Below are positions 1-12,362 of a stretch of DNA of 64,000 nucleotides, piece after piece (position 1 is the first letter of the stretch; each line of letters opens with the position of its first letter). The stretch spans positions 27,970,587 to 28,034,586 of the forward strand of contig OX439135.1 in assembly GCA_949318235.1 (NCBI GenBank). Direction: 5' to 3'. This DNA is from Ecdyonurus torrentis (lineage: Eukaryota > Arthropoda > Insecta > Ephemeroptera > Heptageniidae). The notes under the pieces were generated by a model that saw only the letters and a list, made by a program, of their open reading frames with translations, had not been told where the DNA came from and ran no database searches. Position numbers and translations under genes: made by a program.

Positions 1-3000
1 ACCGAAGTCTATAGCATTGTAGCTGATATGAAGAAAAAAAAAGTTTGTAACTTGAGTTCTAATTGAGATGTAAAGTTGTGGTTTTGAAATAAAGTGATGC
101 AAAACGCTCTATAGTACTAAATTCACCTCTAGAAACAAAATTGAGAAAAAAAAATTTTCGAAAAAAATTGTGTTTTTCAGATTCTGAAAACGATTTTTGA
201 TGATATCTCAGAAACTAATGATGCAACAGATTTACAGTTTAAACTGAAATCTATCACTTTGAAATGTCTTATTTAAAGTTTATTACACTTTAGTCGCAAA
301 AATTAAAACTTTCTCAGTTTTTGAGAATTTTCGAATTTTCTTACCGAAGTTTATAGCATTGTAGCCCATATGAAGAAAAAAAAAGTTTGTAACTCGAGTT
401 CTAATTGAGATGTTAAGTTGTGGTTTTAAAATAAATTGATGCAAAACGCTCTATAGTACTAAATTCATCTCTAGAAACAAAATTGAGAAAAAAATTTTTT
501 CGAAAAAAATTGTGTTTTTCAGTTTCTGAAAACGATTTTTGATGATATCTCAGAAACTAATAATGCTACAGACTTACGGTTTGAACTGAAATGTATCACT
601 TTGAAATGTCTTATGAAAAGTTTATAACACTTTAGTCGCAAAAACTAAAACTTTCTTAGTATTTGAGAATTTTCGAATTTTCTTACCGAAGTCTATAGCA
701 TTGTAGCCCATATGAAGAAAAAAAAGTTTGTAACTCGAGTTCTAATAGAGATATAAAGTTGTGGTTTTGAAATAAAGTGATGCAAAACGCTCTATAGTAC
801 TAAATTCACCTCTAGAAACAAAATTGAGAAAAAAAATTTTTCGAAAAAAATTGTGTTTTTCAGTTTCTGAAAACGATTTTTGATGATATCTCAAAAACTA
901 ATAATGCTACAGACTTACGGTTTAAACTGAAATGTATCATTTTGAAATGTCTAACGAAAAGTTTATTACACTTTAGTCGCAAAAAATAAAACTTTCTCAG
1001 TTTTTGAGAATTTTCGTATATTCTTACCGAAGTCTATAGCATTGTAGCCCATATGAAGAAAAAAAAATTTTGTAACTCGAAGTCCAATTGAGATAGAAAG
1101 TTGCGGTTTTGAAATAATGTGATGCAAAACGCTCTATAGTTTTAAATTCACCTCTAGAAACAAATTTGAGAAAAATAATTTTTTCAAAAAAATTGTGTTT
1201 TTCAGTTTCTGAAAACTATTTTTGATGATATCTCAGAAACTAATAATGCTACAGACTTATGGTTTGAACTGAAAAGTATCACTTTGAAATGTCTTATGAA
1301 AAGTTTATAACACGTTAGTCGCAAAAACTAAAACTTTCTTAGTATTTAAGAATTTTCGAATTTTCTTACCGAAGTTTATAGCATTGTAGCCCATATGAAG
1401 AAAAAAAAAGTTTGTAACTCGAGTTCTAATTGAGATGTTAAGTTGTGGTTTTAAAATAAATTGATGCAAAACGCTCTATAGTACTAAATTCATCTCTAGA
1501 AACAAAATTGAGAAAAAAATTTTTTCGAAAAAAATTGTGTTTTTCAGTTTCTGAAAACGATTTTTGATGATATCTCAGAAACTAATAATGCTACAGACTT
1601 ACGGTTTGAACTGAAATGTATCACTTTGAAATGTCTTATGAAAAGTTTATAACACTTTAGTCGCAAAAACTAAAACTTTCTTAGTATTTGAGAATTTTCG
1701 AATTTTCTTACCGAAGTCTATAGCATTGTAGCCCATATGAAGAAAAAAAAGTTTGTAACTCGAGTTCTAATAGAGATATAAAGTTGTGGTTTTGAAATAA
1801 AGTGATGCAAAACGCTCTATAGTACTAAATTCACCTCTAGAAACAAAATTGAGAAAAAAAATTTTTCGAAAAAAATTGTGTTTTTCAGTTTCTGAAAACG
1901 ATTTTTGATGATATCTCAAAAACTAATAATGCTACAGACTTACGGTTTGAACTGAAATGTATCATTTTGAAATGTCTAACGAAAAGTTTATTACACTTTA
2001 GTCGCAAAAACTAAAACTTTCTCAGTTTTTGAGAATTTTCGAATTTTCTTACAGAAGTCTATAGCATTGTAGCCCATATAAAGAAAAAAAAAGTGTGTAA
2101 CTTGAGTTCTAATTGAGATGTAAAGTTGTGGTTTTGAAATAAAGTGATGCAAAACGCTCTATAGAACTAAATTTACCTCTAGAAACAAAATTGAGAAAAA
2201 AAAAATTCGGAAAAAATTGTGTTTTTCAGATTCTGAAAACGATTTTTGATGATATCTCAGAAACTAATAATGCTACAGACTTACGATTTGAACTGAAATG
2301 TATCACTTTGAAATGTCTTATGAAAAGTTTATAACCTTTTAGTCGCAAAAACTAAAACTTTCTTAGTATTTGAGAATTTTCGAATTTTCTTACCGAAGTC
2401 TATTGCATTGTAGCCCATGTAAAGAAAAAAAAGTTTGTAACTCGAGTTCTAATTGAGATGTAAAGTTGTGGTTTTGAAATAAAGTGATGCAAAACTCTCT
2501 ATAAAACTAAATTCACCTCTAGAAACAAAATGGAGAAAAAAAAATTTTCGAAAAAAATTGTGTTTTTCAGATTCTGAAAACGATTTTTGATGATATCTCA
2601 GAAACTATAAATGCTACAGACTTACGATTTGAACTGAAATGTATCACTTTGAAATGTCTTATGAAAAGTTTATAACACTTTAGTCGCAAAAACTAAAACT
2701 TTCTTAGTATTTGAGAATTTTCGAATTTTCTTACCGAAGTCTATAGCATTGTAGCCCATATGAAGAAAAAAAAGTTTGTAACTCGAGTTCTAATAGAGAT
2801 GTAAAGTTGTGGTTTTGAAATAAAGTGATGCAAAACGCTCTATAGTACTAAATTCACCTCTAGAAACAAAATTGAGAAAAAAAATTTTTCGAAAAAAATT
2901 GTGTTTTTCAGTTTCTGAAAACGATTTTTGATGATATCTCAAAAACTAATGATGCTACAGACTTACAGTTTAAACTGAAATCTATCACTTTGAAATGTCT

Positions 3001-6000
3001 TATTAAAAGTTTATTACACTTTAGTCGCAAAAATTAAAACTTTCTCAGTTTTTGAGAATTTTCGAATTTTCTTACCGAAGTTTATAGCATTGTAGCCCAT
3101 ATGAAGAAAAAAAAAGTTTGTAACTCGAGTTCAAATTGAGATGTTAAGTTGTGGTTTTAAAATAAATTGATGCAAAACGCTCTATAGTACTAAATTCACC
3201 TCTAGAAACAAAATTGAGAAAAAAAATTTTTCGAAAAAAATTGTGTTTTTCAGTTTCTGAAAACGATTTTTGATGATTTTTTAAAAACTAATAATGCTAC
3301 AGACTTACGGTTTGAACTGAAATGTATCATTTTGAAATGTCTAACGAAAAGTTTATTACACTTTAGTCGCAAAAAATAAAACTTTCTCAGTTTTTGAGAA
3401 TTTTCGTATATTCTTACCGAAGTCTATAGCATTGTAGCCCATATGAAGAAAAAAAAATTTTGTAACTCGAAGTCCAATTGAGATAGAAAGTTGCGGTTTT
3501 GAAATAATGTGATGCAAAACGCTCTATAGTTTTAAATTCACCTCTAGAAACAAATTTGAGAAAAATAATTTTTTCAAAAAAAATGTGTTTTTCAGTTTTT
3601 GAAAACTATTTTTGATGATATCTCAGAAACTAATAATGCTACAGACTTATGGTTTGAACTGAAAAGTATCACTTTGAAATGTCTTATGAAAAGTTTATAA
3701 CACTTTAGTCGCAAAAACTAAAACTTTCTTAGTATTTAAGAATTTTCGAATTTTCTTACCGAAGTCTATAGCATTGTAGCCCATATGAAGAAAAAAAAAG
3801 TTTGTAACTCGAGTTCTAATTGAGATGTAAAGTTGTGGTTTTGAAATAAAGTGATGCAAAACGCTCTATAGTACTAAATTCACCTCTAGAAACAAAATTG
3901 AGAAAAAAAAATTTTCGAAAAAAATTGTGTTTTTCAGTTTCAGAAAACGATTTTTGATGATATCTCAGAAACTAATAATGCTACAGACTTACGGTTTAAA
4001 CTGAAATGTATCACTTTGAAATGTCTTATGAAAAGTTAATAACACTTTAGTCGCAAAAACTAAAACTTTCTCAGTTTTTGAGAAGTTTCGAATTTTCTTA
4101 CCAAAGTCTAAAGCATTGTAGCCCATATGAAGAAAAAAAAGTTTGTAACTCGAGTTCTAATAGAGATGTAAAGTTGTGGTTTTGAAATAAAGTGATGCAA
4201 AACGCTCTATAGTACTAAATTCACCTCTAGAAACAAAATTGAGAAAAAAAATTTTTCGAAAAAAATTGTTTTTCAGTTTCTGAAAACGATTTTTGATGAT
4301 ATCTCAAAAACTAATAATGCTACAGACTTACGGTTTGAACTGAAATGTATCACTTTGAAATGTCTTATATAAGGTTTATTACACTTTAGTCGCAAAAAAA
4401 AAACTTTCTAAGTTTTTGAGAATTTTCGTATTTTCTTACCGAAGTCTATAGCATTGTAGCCCATATGAAGAAAAAAAAAAGTTTGTAACTCGAGTTCTAA
4501 TTGAGATATAAAATTGTGGTTTTGAAATAAAATTATGCAAAACGCTCTATAGTACTAAATTCACCTCTAGAAAAAAAAATTGAGAAAAAAAAAGTTTCGA
4601 AAAAAATTGTGTTTTTCAGATTCTGAAAACGATTTTTGATGATATCTCAGAAACTAATAATGCTACAGACTTACGGTTTGAACTGAAATGTATCACTTTG
4701 AAATGTCTTATGAAAAGGTTATATAACTTTAGTCGCAAAAACTAAAACTTTCTCAGTGTTTGAGAATTTTCGAATTTTCTTACCGAAGTCTATAGCATTG
4801 TAGCCCATATGAAGAAATAAAAAGTTTGTAACTCGAGTTCTAATTGAGATGGTAAGTTGTGGTTTTGAAATAAAGTGATGCAAAACGCTCTATAGTACTA
4901 AATTCACCTCTAGAAACAAAATTGAGAAAAAAAAAATTTTCGAAAAAAATTGTGTTTTTAGATTCTGAAAACGATTTTTGATGATATCTCAAAAACTAAT
5001 AATGCTACAGACTTACGGTTTGAACTGAAATGTATCATTCTGAAATGTCTAACGAAAAGTTTATTACACTTTAGTCGCAAAAAATAAAACTTTCTCCGTT
5101 TTTGAGAATTTTCGTATATTCTTACCGAAGTCTATAGCATTGTAGCCCATATGAAGAAAAAAAAATTTTGTAACTCGAGTTCCAATTGAGATGTTAAGTT
5201 GTGGTTTTAAAACAATGTGATGCAAAACGCTCTATAGTACTAAATTCACCTCTAGAAACAAAATTGAGAAAAAAAAAATTTCGAAAAAAATTGTGTTTTT
5301 CAGATTCTGAAAACGATTTTTGATGATATCTCAGAAACTAATAATGCTACAGACTTACGGTTTGAACTGAAATGTATCACTTTGAAATGTCTTATGAAAA
5401 GTTTATAACACTTAAGTCGCAAAAATTAAAACTTTCTCAGTTTTTGAGAACTTTCGAATTTTCTTACCGAAGTCAATAGCATTGTAGCTGATATGAAGAA
5501 AAAAAAAGTTTGTAACTTGAGTTCTAATTGAGATGTAAAGTTGTGGTTTTGAAATAAAGTGATGCAAAACGCTCTATAGTACTAAATTCACCTCTAGAAA
5601 CAAAATTGAGAAAAAAAAATTTTCGAAAAAAATTGTGTTTTTCAGATTCTGAAAACGATTTTTGATGATATCTCAGAAACTAATGATGCTACAGATTTAC
5701 TGTTTAAACTGAAATCTATCACTTTGAAATGTCTTATTAAAAGTTTATTACACTTTAGTCGCAAAAATTAAAACTTTCTCAGTTTTTGAGAATTTTCGAA
5801 TTTTTTTACCGAAGTTTATAGCATTGTAGCCCATATGAAGAAAAAAAAAGTTTGTAACTCGAGTTCTAATTGAGATGTTAAGTTGTGGTTTTAAAATAAA
5901 TTGATGCAAAACGCTCTATAGTACTAAATTCATCTCTAGAAACAAAATTGAGAAAAAAATTTTTTCGAAAAAAATTGTGTTTTTCAGTTTCTGAAAACGA

Positions 6001-8385
6001 TTTTTGATGATATCTCAGAAACTAATAATGCTACAGACTTACGGTTTGAACTGAAATGTATCACTTTGAAATGTCTTATGAAAAGTTTATAACACTTTAG
6101 TCGCAAAAACTAAAACTTTCTTAGTATTTGAGAATTTTCGAATTTTCTTACCGAAGTCTATAGCATTGTAGCCCATATGAAGAAAAAAAAGTTTGTAACT
6201 CGAGTTCTAATAGAGATGTAAAGTTGTGGTTTTGAAATAAAGTGATGCAAAACGCTCTATAGTACTAAATTCACCTCTAGAAACAAAATTGAGAAAAAAA
6301 ATTTTTCGAAAAAAATTGTGTTTTTCAGTTTCTGAAAACGATTTTTGATGATATCTCAAAAACTAATAATGCTACAGACTTACGGTTTGAACTGAAATGT
6401 ATCACTTTGAAATGTCTTATATAAGGTTTATTACACTTTAGTCGCAAAAAAAAAACTTTCTAAGTTTTTGAGAATTTTCGTATTTTCTTACCGAAGTCTA
6501 TAGCATTGTAGCCCATATGAAGAAAAAAAAAAAGTTTGTAACTCGAGTTCTAATTGAGATGGTAAGTTGTGGTTTTGAAATAAAGTGATGCAAAACGCTC
6601 TATAGTACTAAATTCACCTCTAGAAACAAAATTGAGAAAAAAAAAATTTTCGAAAAAAATTGTGTTTTTAGATTCTGAAAACGATTTTTGATGATATCTC
6701 AAAAACTAATAATGCTACAGACTTACGGTTTGAACTGAAATGTATCATTCTGAAATGTCTAACGAAAAGTTTATTACACTTTAGTCGCAAAAAATAAAAC
6801 TTTCTCAGTTTTTGAGAATTTTCTTATATTCTTACCGAAGTCTATAGCATTGTAGCCCATATGAAGAAAAAAAAATTTTGTAACTCGAGTTCCAATTGAG
6901 ATTGAAAGTTGCGGTTTTGAAATAATGTGATGCAAAACGCTCTATAGTTTTAAATTCACCTCTAGAAACAAATTTGAGAAAAATAATTTTTTCAAAAAAA
7001 TTGTGTTTTTCAGTTTCTGAAAACGATTTTTGATGATATCTCAGAAACTAATAATGCTACACTTATGGTTTGAACTGAAAAGTATCACTTTGAAATGTCT
7101 TATGAAAAGTTTATAACACTTTAGTCGCAAAAACTAAAACTTTCTCAGTTTTTGAGAATTTTCGAATTTTCTTACCAAAGTCTAAAGCATTGTAGCCCAT
7201 ATGAAGAAAAAAAAAGTTTGTAACTTGAGTTCTAATTGAGATATAAAGTTGTGGTTTTGAAATAAAGTGATGCAAAACGCTCTATAGTACTAAATTCACC
7301 TCTAGAAACAAAATTGAGGTAAAAAAATTTTCGAAAAAAATTGTGTTTTTCAGATTCTGAAAACGATTTTTGATGATATCTCAGAAACTAATAATGCTAC
7401 AGACTTACGGTTTGAACTGAAATGTATCACTTTGAAATGTCTTATGAAAAGTTTATAACACTTAAGTTGCAAAAATAAAACTTTCTCAGTTTTTGAGAAC
7501 TTTTGAATTTTCTTACCGAAGTCTATAGCATTGTAGCCTATATGAAGAAAAAAAAAATTTGTAACTTGAGTTCTAATTGAGATGTAAAGTTGTGGTTTTG
7601 AAATATAGTGATGCAAAACGCTCTATAGTACTAAATTTACCTCTAGAAACAAAATTGAGAAAAAAAAATTTTCGAAAAAAATTGTGTTTTTCAGATTCTG
7701 AAAACGATTTTTGATGATATCTCAGAAACTAATAATGCTACAGACTTACGGTTTGAACTGAAATGTAACACTTTGAAATGTCTTATAAAAAGTTTATAAC
7801 ACTTTAGTCGCAAAAACTAAAACTTTCTTAGTATTTGAGAATTTTCGAATTTTCTTACCGAAGTCTATAGCATTGTAGCCCATATGAAGAAAAAAAAAAG
7901 TTTGTAACTCGAGTTCTAATTGAGATAGAAAGTTGTGATTTTGAAATAAAGTGATGCAAAACGCTCTATAGTACTATTTTCACCTCTAGAAACAAAATTG
8001 AGAAAAAAATTTTCGAAAAAAATTGTGTTTTTTAGATTCTGAAAACGATTTTTGATGATATCTCAGAAACTAATAATGCTACAGACTTACGGTTTGAACT
8101 GAAATGTATCACTTTGAAATGTCTTATGAAAAGTTTATAACACTTTAGTCGCAAAAACTAAAACTTTCTTAGTATTTGAAATTTTCGAATTTTCTTACCG
8201 AAGTCTATAGCATTGTAGCCCATATGAAGAAAAAAAAAGTTTGTAACTCGAGTTCTAATTGAGATGTAAAGTTGAGGTTTTAAAATAAAGTGATGCAAAA
8301 CGCTCTATAGTACTAAATTCACCTCTAGAATTAAAATTAAGAAAAAAATTTTTTCGAAAAAAATTGTGTTTTTCAGATTCTGAAA
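1..8385 (+). repeat. Satellite A array, left, + orientation (~24.5 monomers)
   Basis: Tandem head-to-tail array of a monomer of about 342 bp; the marker TTACCGAAG recurs near 342, 683, 1024 and 1366. Each monomer contains GTAGCCCATATGAAG followed by an A run, CTCTATAGTACTAAATT, TTTTTCAG, GATGATATCTCAGAAACT and CACTTTAGTCGCAAAAA. Monomers differ by scattered substitutions and A-run length. Variant types recur at multiples of the monomer, showing higher-order structure. No coding capacity: short open frames follow the repeat and are not conserved between monomers. The window begins inside the array. Confidence 0.97.
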
Positions 8386-8875
8386 AATCGCTTCAATGCA
8401 AACTTTCGCAGTTATATAGAATCTCAGTACTTTCTCATCGTACTTTTCAGACTGTAGATACGAATTTTTATGATATCTCCGAAACTAATAAAGCTACAGG
8501 CTTGCGGTTTGAATTAAAATGTAGGACTAACAGACTTGCAAAGAAAAGGTTGTTACATCTTAATGGCTCCAATGCAAACTTTTGCAGTTATAGAGAATAT
8601 CAGTGCTTTCTCATCGTACTTTTCAGACTGTATATACGATTTTTGATTATTTCTCCGAAACTAAAAAAGCTACAGACTTGCAAATTGAACTAAAATGTAG
8701 GACTAACAGACTTGCAAAGATAAGGTTATTACACCTTAATCGCTTCAATGCAAACGTTCGCAGTTATAGAGAATCTTAGTGCTTTCTCAACGTAGTTTTC
8801 AGACTAAGAATACAATTTTTGATGATATCTTTGAAACTAATTAAGCTACAGGCATGCGGTTTGAACTAAAAATAT
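8386..8875 (+). repeat. Satellite C, 176-bp tandem repeat (~2.8 copies)
   Basis: After the last A monomer breaks off just past TTTTTCAGATTCTGAAAA, the sequence becomes a different tandem repeat. AATGCAAAC recurs at 8395, 8571 and 8747, giving a 176-bp period. Each copy has TTCGCAGTTATA-like, GCTTTCTCATCGTAC-like, TTTTCAGACTG, GATATCTCCGAAACTAA, AGCTACAG, CTTGCGGTTTGAA and GGACTAACAGACTTGCAAAG. The central ~75 bp is clearly related to satellite A (TTTTCAG..GATATCTC.GAAACTAATAA.GCTACAG.CTT.CGGTTTGAA). The rest is not, so C is either a relative of half of A or an ancestor of it. A 109-codon open frame across it (8364-8693) is a by-product of the repeat. Confidence 0.9.
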
Positions 8876-8926
8876 GAAGAAAGTTTTGGCAAGTGTGCTG
8901 CGCAACTTGTGACCTTTTTAGATGAG
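8876..8926. other. Short non-repetitive spacer between satellites C and B
   Basis: About 50 bp (containing GGCAAGTGTGCTGCGCAACT) that matches neither A, B nor C and occurs nowhere else that I see in the window. It includes the imperfect dyad AAGTGTGCTGCGCAACTTG. It may be a junction scar; I see no function. Confidence 0.5.
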
Positions 8927-9296
8927 TTTAGTTGTATATAAAGTAGATAAGTGACGTTATCACTAACTATCAACTAGTATTTAGTAGCGTATGAAGCAGA
9001 TATGTGACGTCATCACTGACTATCATCTTGACTTTAATAGTGTATGAAGTAGAAATGCAACGTCATCACTAAATATCAATTTGACTTTAGAAGTGTATGA
9101 AGTAGATAAGTGACGTCATCACTGACTATCATCTTGACTTTAGTAGTGTATGAAGTAGATATTTGAGGTCATCTCTGACTATCAACTTGACTTTAGTAGT
9201 GTATGAAGTAGATAAGTGACGTCACCACTGACTATCAACTTGACTTTAGTTATGTATGTGGTAGATAAGTGACACCATCAATGACTACCAACTTGA
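8927..9296 (+). repeat. Satellite B array (~7 monomers of 53 bp)
   Basis: First B array. The monomer reads, in pieces, GTGTATGAAGTAGATAAG, TGACGTCATCACTGAC, TATCAACTTGACTTTAGTA, for a 53-bp period. The core TGACGTCA is an 8-bp palindrome, and most copies keep it or a one-base variant. The array ends with diagnostic terminal units (TTATGTATGTGGTAG, then GACACCATC) that precede nearly every interior A block. Confidence 0.95.
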
Positions 9297-10238
9297 TTCA
9301 TCACTTTATTTCAAAACCGCAACTTTCCATCTTAATTAGAACTCGAGTAACAAACTTTTTTTTTTCTTCATATGGGCTACAATGCTATAGACTTCTGTAA
9401 GAAAACACTAAAATTTTCAAACACTAAGAAAGTTTTATTTTTTGCGACTAAAGTGTAAGAAACTTTTCATCAGAAAATTCAAAGTGATAAATTTCAGTTC
9501 AAACCGCAAGTCTGTAGCATTTTTAGTTTCTGAGATATCATCAAAAATCGTTTTCAGAATCTGAAAAACACAATTTTTTTGGAAAAATTATTTTTCTCAA
9601 TTTTGTTTCTAGAGGTGAATTTAGTACTATAGAGCGTTTTGCATCACTTTATTTCAAAATTGCAACTTTCTATCTCAATTAGAACTCGAGTAACAAACTT
9701 TTTTTTTTCTTTATATGGGCTACATACAATGCTATAGACTTCGGTAAGAAAACACTAAAATTTTCAAAAACTGAGAAAGTTTAATTTTTTTCGACTAAAG
9801 TGTAATAAACTTTTCATAAGACATTTCAAAGTGATACATTTCAGTGTAAACCGTAAATCTGTAGCATTATTAGTTTCTGAAATATCGTCAAAAATCGTTT
9901 TCAGAATCTGAAAAACACAATTTTTTTCAAAATTTTTTTTTCTCAATTTTGTTTCTAGAGATGAATTTAGTACTAAAGAGCGTTTTGCATCACTTTATTT
10001 TAAAACCGCATTTTTCCATCTCAATTAGAACTCGAGTTACAAACTTTTTTTTTCTTTATATGGGCTACAATGCTATAGAATTCGGTAAGAAAACACTAAA
10101 ACTTTCAAAAACTAAAAAAGTTTAATTTTTGACAACTAAAGTGTAATAAACTCTTCATAAGACAATTCAAAGTGATACATTTCAGTTCAAACTGCAAGTC
10201 TGTAGCATTATTAGTTTCTGAGATATCATCAAAAATCG
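9297..10238 (-). repeat. Satellite A block 1, - orientation (2.75 monomers)
   Basis: Begins at TTCATCACTTTATTTC and ends at ATCATCAAAAATCG, the fixed entry and exit points shared by all interior blocks. One monomer carries a duplicated GGGCTACATACAATGCT. The 60-codon frame at 9764-9946 is a repeat by-product. Confidence 0.95.
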
Positions 10239-11430
10239 TGACGCCATCACTGACTATTATTTTGATTTTAGTAGTTTATGAAGTATATAAGTGACGCCAT
10301 CACTGACTACTAACTTGATTTTAGTGTTGTATGAAGAAGATAAGTGATGTCATCACTGACTATCAACTTAACTTTAGTTGTGTATGAAGTAGATATGTGA
10401 CGTCATCACTGACTATCAATTTGACTTTAGTTTTGTATGAAGTAGATAAGTGACGTCATCACTGACTTTTAACTTGACTATAGTTGTGTATGAAGTATAT
10501 ATGTGACGTCATCACTAACTATCAGCTTGACTTTAGTTGTGTATAAATTAGATATGTGACGTTATCACTAACTATCTACTAGTATTTAGTATCGTATGAA
10601 GTAGATATGTGACGTCATCACTGACTATCATTTTGACTTTAGTAGTGTATAAGGTAGATATGTGACGTCATCACTGACTATCAACTTGACTTTAGTTGTG
10701 TATAAATTATATAAGTGACGTCATTACTGACTAACAACTGGTCTTTAGTAGTGTATGAAATAAATAAGTGACGTCATCACTAACTATCAACTTGACTTTC
10801 GTGTTGATGAAGTAGAATTTCAACGTCAACACTGACTATCATTTTGACTTTAGAAGTGTATGAAGTAGATAAGTGACGTCATCACTGACTATCAACTTGA
10901 CTTTAGTTGTGTATAAAGTAGATATGTGAGGTCATCACTGACTAATAATTTGACTTTAGTAGCGTATGAAGCAGATATGTGACGTCATCACTGACTATCA
11001 ACTTGACTTAAGTAATTTATGAAATCGATAAGTTAAGTCATAATTTTTTTTGAACTTGATTTTAGTAGAGTATGAAGTAAATATATGACGTCATTACTGA
11101 CGATCAACTTGACTTTAGTAGTGTATGAAGTAGAAAAGCAACGTCATCACTAAATATCAATTTGACTTTAGTAGTGTATGAAGTAGATAAGTGACGTCAT
11201 CACTGACTATCAATTTTAGTTTAGTTGTATATGAAGTAGATAAGTGACGTCATCACTGACTATCATCTTGATTTTAGTAGTGTATGAAGTAGATATGTGA
11301 GGTCATCTCTGACTATCAACTTGACTTTAGTACCGTATGAAGTAGATACGTGACGTCACCACTGACTATCAACTTGACTTTAGTTATGTATGTGGTAGAT
11401 AAGTGACACCATCAATGACCACCAACTTGA
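10239..11430 (+). repeat. Satellite B array (~22 monomers)
   Basis: Starts with the exit-junction unit TGACGCCATCACTGAC followed by TATTATTTTGATTTTAG, which is found only directly after A blocks. It contains a diverged unit with GTCATAATTTTTTTTGAAC (11038), a degraded form of the TTACGTCATAATTG variant seen in other arrays. Confidence 0.95.
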
Positions 11431-12362
11431 TTCATCACTTTATTTCAAAACCGCAACTTTCCATCTCAATTAGAACTCGAGTAACAAATTTTTTTTTCTT
11501 CAGATGGGCTACAATGCTATAGACTTCGGTAAGAAAACACTAAAATTTTCAAAAACTAAGAAAGTTTTATTTTTTGCGACTAAAGTGTAAAAAACTTTTC
11601 ATCAGAAATTCCAAAGTGCTAAATTTCAGTTCAAACCGCAAGCCTGTAGCATTATTATTTTCTGAGATACCATCAAAAATCGTTTTCAAAATCTGAAAAA
11701 CACAATTTTTTTGGAAAAATTATTTTTCTCAATTTTGTTTTTAGAGGTGAATTTAGTACTATAGAGCGTTTTGCATCACTTTATTTCAAAACTGCAACTT
11801 TCCATCTCAATTAGAACTCGAGTAACAAACTTTTTTTTCCTTATATGGGCTACAATGCTATAGACTTCGGTAAGAAAACAATAAAATTTTCAAAAACTGA
11901 GAAAGTTTTATTTTTTTTTGAATAAAGTGTAATAAATTTTTCATAAGACATTTCAAAGTGTTACATTTCAGTTTAAACCGTAAGTCTGTAGCATTATTAG
12001 TTTCTGAAATATCATCAAAAATCGTTTTCAGAATCTGAAAAACAATTTTTTTCGAAATTTTTTTTTTCTCAATTTTGTTTCTAGAGGTGAATTTAGTACT
12101 ATAGAGCGTTTTGCTTCACTTTATTTCAAAACCGCATTTTTCCATCTCAATTAGAACTCGAGTTACAAACTTTTTTTTCTTTATATGGGCTACAATGCTA
12201 TAGACGTCGGTAAGAAAAACTAAAATTTTCAAAAACTGAAAAAGTTTAATTTTTGACAACTAAAGTGTAATAAACTCTTCATAAAACAATTCAAAGTTAT
12301 ACATTTCAATTCAAACTGCAAGTCTGTAGCATTATTAGTTTCTGAGATATCATCAAAAATCG
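11431..12362 (-). repeat. Satellite A block 2, - orientation (2.7 monomers)
   Basis: Same entry and exit points as block 1 and nearly the same length (932 against 942 bp). Shares its monomer order, so blocks 1 and 2 are likely copies of each other. Confidence 0.95.

Noticed and set aside
7350..7616. 88-codon open frame, minus strand
   Set aside because: Lies wholly in satellite A; the frame breaks in neighbouring monomers, so it is a by-product of the repeat.
1..8385. CENP-B box in satellite A (TTCG-containing segments)
   Set aside because: The required CGGG half is absent at the right distance from TTCG; only loose AT-rich similarity.
8364..8693. 109-codon open frame, plus strand
   Set aside because: Crosses the A/C satellite junction and two C copies; the 176-bp unit is not a multiple of three and no protein feature is visible.
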